In this document: positions 7,371 through 10,022 of the stretch, one piece after another | Numbering within the stretch: the first letter of the stretch is position 1 | Layout of the letters: every line of letters begins with the position of its first letter | Source of the DNA: Actinomycetota bacterium | Lineage (GTDB): Bacteria; Actinomycetota; Actinomycetes; Actinomycetales; Microbacteriaceae | Length of the DNA stretch: 10,022 nucleotides | Direction: 5' to 3' | Assembly: GCA_009703465.1 (NCBI GenBank) | Contig: WLGC01000018.1 | Coordinates: 1-10,022, forward strand | Position numbers and translations under genes: made by a program | Notes under the pieces: generated by a model | What the model saw: the letters and a program-made list of their open reading frames with translations, nothing else | Databases searched by the model: none | What the model was told of the DNA's origin: nothing

Positions 7371-8615
7371 CTAACTGTCAGAAATTTTAACCAAACTGGC
7401 AATTGCTTCAACGTGGTGCGTGTGCGGAAATAAATCAAAGGCCTTTAGATCTCTAAGTTGATAACCGCCAGCTAAAAATTCTTTTAGATCTCGAGCCAGT
7501 GCAATTGGATCACAGGCCACGTAAACAATATGCTTTGGAGAAATCGCAATCAGCTGTTGAGCTACTTTGGCTCCGGCTCCAGAGCGAGGTGGATCAAGAA
7601 CCACTGTTGAGTTTTTTGGACTCGAGAGTTTTCCGCCCTTATCAAGATTGCCAACTTTTTCATTTAGGAATCTTTCGGTGGCCGAGCAAACCGCTTTTAC
7701 CTTTGGCAGGTCGGCAAGATTTAGAGTGGCATCCTCAGTCGCTTGTCTAAATGATTCAACCGAGGTCATCCGAAGCTCTTTGCCAAACTTGGCAGCAATT
7801 GCGCCGGTAAATAATCCAACTCCGCCATATAGATCTAAGTTATCGGCCTCCAAATCAATGCCAACATCGGCAATCATCGCGTTCACTGCAGTGGATAAGA
7901 TTTCGGCTGCCTTTTTATGCACCTGCCAAAACCCACCACCGCTAATTCTGAAAGTTCTACCGGCGACTCTTTCAATAAGCCGTTCGTCGCCCTTTAGTTT
8001 TTTATCAATCTTCCACTGCACCTGACCGGTGTTTGAGGCGGCAACCTCAATTTTTTTGACGTCCTGAAAGTTTTTGTTTTGTAATTCCAGCTCACGAATT
8101 TCATCAACTGCCAGAGGCAGATCTCTAACCCTGACCACATCGTGGCTGCGCTCACGATATGGGCCAACTACTCCCGCTTCATCCACGTGTAGTTGGATTC
8201 GGGTGCGATAGTGCAAACCATTGTTTTCGTCATCGCCGGCTGTTGCCTGAACCTCTGGGCGAAGAGTAATTCCAGCCATCCGCTGCAGGGCCTCTTCTAA
8301 AACATCGGCCTTGAGTTCGCGTTGGCGCTTTAGGTTGATGTGGCCGAACTCAGCACCTCCTGCACCGCCCGGACCGGCCTGCTTCCAAAAGTGCTTGACC
8401 CGGTCAATTGAGGGTTCAAGGATTTCCGTTGGCTCGGCTCGGCAGAAAGCACCGCCGCGATCCTCATAAACTTTTGCAATTACTTTTTCACCAGGTAGAA
8501 CGTGGGATACAAAAACTACGCGCCCCTCGTGGCGGGCTACAAAAATTCCACCGTGGGCCACCTTTTCAATATTCAGAGTAAGGTTCTGGCCGACCCAGTT
8601 TGTAGTTTTATTCAC
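7371..8615 (-). CDS. TrmA/RlmD-family class I SAM-dependent RNA methyltransferase (probable m5U), lacking the Fe-S cysteines
   Basis: Members of this family methylate C5 of uridine in rRNA or tRNA. The 414-residue product from GTG 8615 has an N-terminal TRAM RNA-binding domain (about 8-60: VGQNLTLNIEKVAHGG, ARHEGRVVFVSHVLPGEKV), a central domain, and a C-terminal Rossmann methyltransferase: DLYGGVGLF (261-269, SAM site), LDPPRSGAG (340-348), YVACDP with nucleophile Cys368, and FPHTHHVEA with the catalytic Glu403. The region where RlmD carries its 4Fe-4S cysteines reads AGPGGAGGAEFGHI (80-93), with alanines where cysteines are expected. The frame stays open upstream to 8786, but that part overlaps maf antisense and precedes the TRAM domain, so GTG 8615 is preferred; it has no clear Shine-Dalgarno. 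The exact RNA target cannot be told from sequence. Confidence 0.9.
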   Translation of the reverse strand: MNKTTNWVGQNLTLNIEKVAHGGIFVARHEGRVVFVSHVLPGEKVIAKVYEDRGGAFCRAEPTEILEPSIDRVKHFWKQAGPGGAGGAEFGHINLKRQRELKADVLEEALQRMAGITLRPEVQATAGDDENNGLHYRTRIQLHVDEAGVVGPYRERSHDVVRVRDLPLAVDEIRELELQNKNFQDVKKIEVAASNTGQVQWKIDKKLKGDERLIERVAGRTFRISGGGFWQVHKKAAEILSTAVNAMIADVGIDLEADNLDLYGGVGLFTGAIAAKFGKELRMTSVESFRQATEDATLNLADLPKVKAVCSATERFLNEKVGNLDKGGKLSSPKNSTVVLDPPRSGAGAKVAQQLIAISPKHIVYVACDPIALARDLKEFLAGGYQLRDLKAFDLFPHTHHVEAIASLVKISDS

Positions 8616-8640
8616 TTGACAAGTGTGCCAGAGTATCGGT
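8616..8640. promoter_or_regulatory. Very short divergent start region between the RNA methyltransferase and maf
   Basis: Only 25 bases separate the preferred start codons of two divergent genes. Neither start has a recognisable Shine-Dalgarno. On the minus strand GATACT, ending near 8633, partly matches a -10 box and would give a leader of roughly ten bases for the methyltransferase. No clear -10 was found for maf; a TTGACA at 8616-8621 has no partner at the right spacing. Promoter elements probably lie inside the opposing coding sequence and transcripts may be leaderless or nearly so. This is inference from spacing. Confidence 0.3.
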
Positions 8641-9285
8641 GTGACTTCTTTAGTTCTGGCCTCGACCTCACCGGCTCGCTTGGCACTGCTTCGTGCCGGC
8701 GGCATTGAACCAATCACCATCGCACCTGAGGTCGATGAGGATGCGGTTGCCGCAGAGGCAAGAGCGCTTGGCTTGATTCGAAACACCGCCGAAATGGTTC
8801 AGATTTTGGCTAAAGCTAAAGCGCAGGCAGTGATCAATCATCCCGATGCGGTGAACGCAATAATTCTTGGCTGCGACTCTTCACTGGAGTTTGATGGTGA
8901 ATCCTTGGGTAAGCCACACCTTCCCCAGGTAGCGCGTGATCGCTGGCGCTCAATGCGAGGGCGAGCCGGCACATTATTCTCTGGTCACTGGGTAATTGAT
9001 AATCGCAAAGCCTTGGCTGAAGATCGCCCTGAGACCGGAAGGGTTTCATCTTCGATTGTGCATTTTGCCGACATAACCGATAGCGAGATTGACGCCTATG
9101 TGGCAACCGGGGAGCCCCTTAAGGTAGCTGGGGCATTCACCATTGATGGCATGGGTGGAGCGTTTCTTCGCTCAATTGAGGGCGATGCCCACACTGTTAT
9201 AGGCCTTAGCCTGCCTACCCTGAGGGATTTGGTGATGGAACTTGGGGTTGAGTACCCAAGCCTTTGGAATAGGGCCAGGTCCTAG
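8641..9285 (+). CDS. maf: Maf family nucleotide pyrophosphatase
   Basis: Maf proteins hydrolyse non-canonical or modified nucleoside triphosphates (such as m7GTP or dTTP/UTP) to monophosphates, and have been linked to septum control. From GTG 8641 the product is 214 residues. Visible motifs are LASTSPARLALLRAGGI (6-22; the usual SPRR is SPAR here), EVDED (30-34), GCDSSLEFDGESLGKP (78-93) with the catalytic Asp80, RWRSMRGRAGTLFSGH, and the C-terminal KVAGAFTIDGMGG with SIEGDAHTVIGLSLP. GTG 8623 is an in-frame alternative adding six residues; 8641 places the LVLAS strand at the usual distance from the N-terminus. Substrate class cannot be settled from sequence. In Mycobacterium tuberculosis maf follows accE5 directly; here the oppositely oriented methyltransferase gene separates them. 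Confidence 0.93.
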   Translation: MTSLVLASTSPARLALLRAGGIEPITIAPEVDEDAVAAEARALGLIRNTAEMVQILAKAKAQAVINHPDAVNAIILGCDSSLEFDGESLGKPHLPQVARDRWRSMRGRAGTLFSGHWVIDNRKALAEDRPETGRVSSSIVHFADITDSEIDAYVATGEPLKVAGAFTIDGMGGAFLRSIEGDAHTVIGLSLPTLRDLVMELGVEYPSLWNRARS

Positions 9286-9368
9286 GTACCCAGTGCTTGG
9301 TTGGCCTTGCTGAACCCAGCAAAATAGAGGTTTTTACAACGATTTCTAGATTATTTTGTGATTTAGGG

Positions 9369-9407
9369 CCAATTATTGGTGCTTTTTAGCCAATAGGCTT
9401 TAGAACT
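9369..9407 (+). promoter_or_regulatory. Candidate promoter/operator of the acyl-CoA carboxylase alpha gene
   Basis: CCAAT-T-ATTGG at 9369-9379 is a perfect 11-base palindrome, and a further CCAAT at 9390-9394 pairs with it (TATTGG at 9374-9379 with CCAATA at 9390-9395). Directly after, TAGGCT at 9394-9399 fits the actinobacterial TAnnnT -10 pattern and ends eight bases before the ATG at 9408, which has no Shine-Dalgarno, so a leaderless transcript is plausible. A protein bound to the dyad would cover the promoter. No convincing -35 box was found. Confidence 0.4.
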
Positions 9408-10022
9408 ATGACCTCCACCCCCAAGAAAATCAATAAAGTCCTGATTGCCAACCGCGGTGAAATTGCCGTTCGCATAATCAGAGCGGCAAAAGACGCTGGG
9501 ATTTTATCGGTGGCCGTTTACGCGGATCAAGATCGCGATGCCATGCACGTTCGATTGGCCGATGAGGCTTATGCGCTAAATGGCACAACCGGACCTGAGA
9601 CCTATCTGGTGGTTGAAAAGATTTTGGCCGCTGCCAAAAAATCTGGAGCTGATGCAATTCACCCGGGTTATGGATTTTTAGCTGAGAATGCCGGTTTTGC
9701 TCAGGCCGTTATTTCAGCAGGCTTGATTTGGATTGGTCCATCGCCTGCGGCAATTGAGCAACTCGGAGATAAAGTTTCAGCTCGACACGTTGCCGAAAGA
9801 GCCGGTGCTCCATTGGCACCTGGAACCCTAAACCCAGTTTCTGGGGCCGAAGAAGTTTTGCAATTTGTAAAGCAGCACGGACTACCGGTTGCCATCAAAG
9901 CAGCTTTTGGTGGCGGTGGCCGCGGCATCAAAGTTGCCTACCAAGAATCAGAGGTAGCCGAACTTTTTGACTCAGCAACCAGAGAGGCGATTGCTTCTTT
10001 TGGTCGCGGCGAATGCTTCGTA
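9408..10022 (+). CDS. Acyl-CoA carboxylase alpha subunit, biotin carboxylase N-terminal part (runs off right edge)
   Basis: The biotin carboxylase domain uses ATP and bicarbonate to carboxylate biotin on a carrier domain; in Actinobacteria both usually lie on one chain (AccA3/AccBC) that works with AccD and AccE. The first 205 residues are present and the rest lies beyond the window, so the carrier domain and its lysine are not seen. Visible features are [17 protein letters not shown] (10-26), [20 protein letters not shown], the [10 protein letters not shown] block (85-94), [22 protein letters not shown] and the ATP-binding glycine loop [13 protein letters not shown] (164-176). Sequence and neighbourhood favour acyl-CoA carboxylase over pyruvate or urea carboxylase. 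The ATG is well placed relative to the conserved start of the domain. Confidence 0.95.
   Translation, partial: MTSTPKKINKVLIANRGEIAVRIIRAAKDAGILSVAVYADQDRDAMHVRLADEAYALNGTTGPETYLVVEKILAAAKKSGADAIHPGYGFLAENAGFAQAVISAGLIWIGPSPAAIEQLGDKVSARHVAERAGAPLAPGTLNPVSGAEEVLQFVKQHGLPVAIKAAFGGGGRGIKVAYQESEVAELFDSATREAIASFGRGECFV

Noticed and set aside
7567..8025. Plus-strand open frame of 152 codons antisense to the RNA methyltransferase
   Set aside because: The minus-strand frame carries all methyltransferase motifs across this span; the plus-strand product is low-complexity and unsupported.
8616..8621. Perfect TTGACA as a -35 box for maf
   Set aside because: No -10-like hexamer lies 15-19 bases downstream; the expected place falls on the maf start codon.
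8616..8786. 57-residue N-terminal extension of the RNA methyltransferase
   Set aside because: It lies antisense to the maf start, has low-complexity Ala/Ser composition, and precedes the TRAM domain that normally begins these proteins.
9295..9320. Terminator after maf (GCTTGGTT pairing with AACCCAGC)
   Set aside because: The stem has a mismatch, a ten-base loop and is followed by AAAATAGAGG rather than a T tract.
1..10022. Mobile elements, CRISPR repeats, tRNA or rRNA genes, defence systems
   Set aside because: No transposase or integrase motifs, regular direct repeats or RNA gene folds were seen on either strand; all large frames are accounted for by chromosomal genes.

Overview
The window is a compact, gene-dense stretch of an actinobacterial chromosome, probably from a low-GC member of the Microbacteriaceae (the small freshwater Luna type such as Rhodoluna or Aquiluna is my guess). 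Evidence: the actinobacterial acyl-CoA carboxylase set (beta subunit, small epsilon subunit, biotin carboxylase alpha chain), biotin ligase, Maf and purE/purK in the order also known from Mycobacterium tuberculosis; many GTG/TTG starts; very short intergenic gaps; and base composition near 50% GC by eye, well below the usual value for the family. No mobile element, CRISPR array, tRNA or rRNA was seen. No stretch over 300 bases lacks a gene.

Layout. 1-5191 is a minus-strand run of seven genes, read from right to left: biotin ligase (birA), a small membrane PH-domain protein, purK, purE, a LytR-CpsA-Psr (LCP) cell-wall polymer ligase, a small lipoprotein, and a secreted cysteine-containing protein that runs off the left edge. 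The last three are packed with abutting or overlapping stop/start codons and look like one envelope cassette. The gap 5192-5274 separates birA from the plus-strand pair accD (carboxyltransferase beta) and accE (epsilon), and contains a perfect 12-base palindrome. A structured 214-base intergenic region follows, ending in a strong bidirectional terminator with a UUCG loop shared with the convergent TrmA/RlmD-type RNA methyltransferase (minus). That gene starts only about 25 bases from the divergent maf. After a 122-base promoter region with CCAAT/ATTGG dyads, the alpha subunit of the acyl-CoA carboxylase (biotin carboxylase, probably with a biotin carrier domain) begins and runs off the right edge.

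How the genes fit together. The alpha chain, AccD and AccE should form an acyl-CoA carboxylase making malonyl-CoA and/or methylmalonyl-CoA for lipid synthesis; BirA attaches the biotin it needs. PurK and PurE perform consecutive steps of purine synthesis. The LCP, lipoprotein and secreted protein point to cell-wall assembly. Most of the window is conserved core biology. The points of interest are the residue controlling carboxylase substrate range, the Fe-S-less methyltransferase, the LCP-linked cassette, the palindromes at the two carboxylase promoters, and the structured RNA candidate downstream of accE. I found no clear sign of a wholly new multi-gene system.
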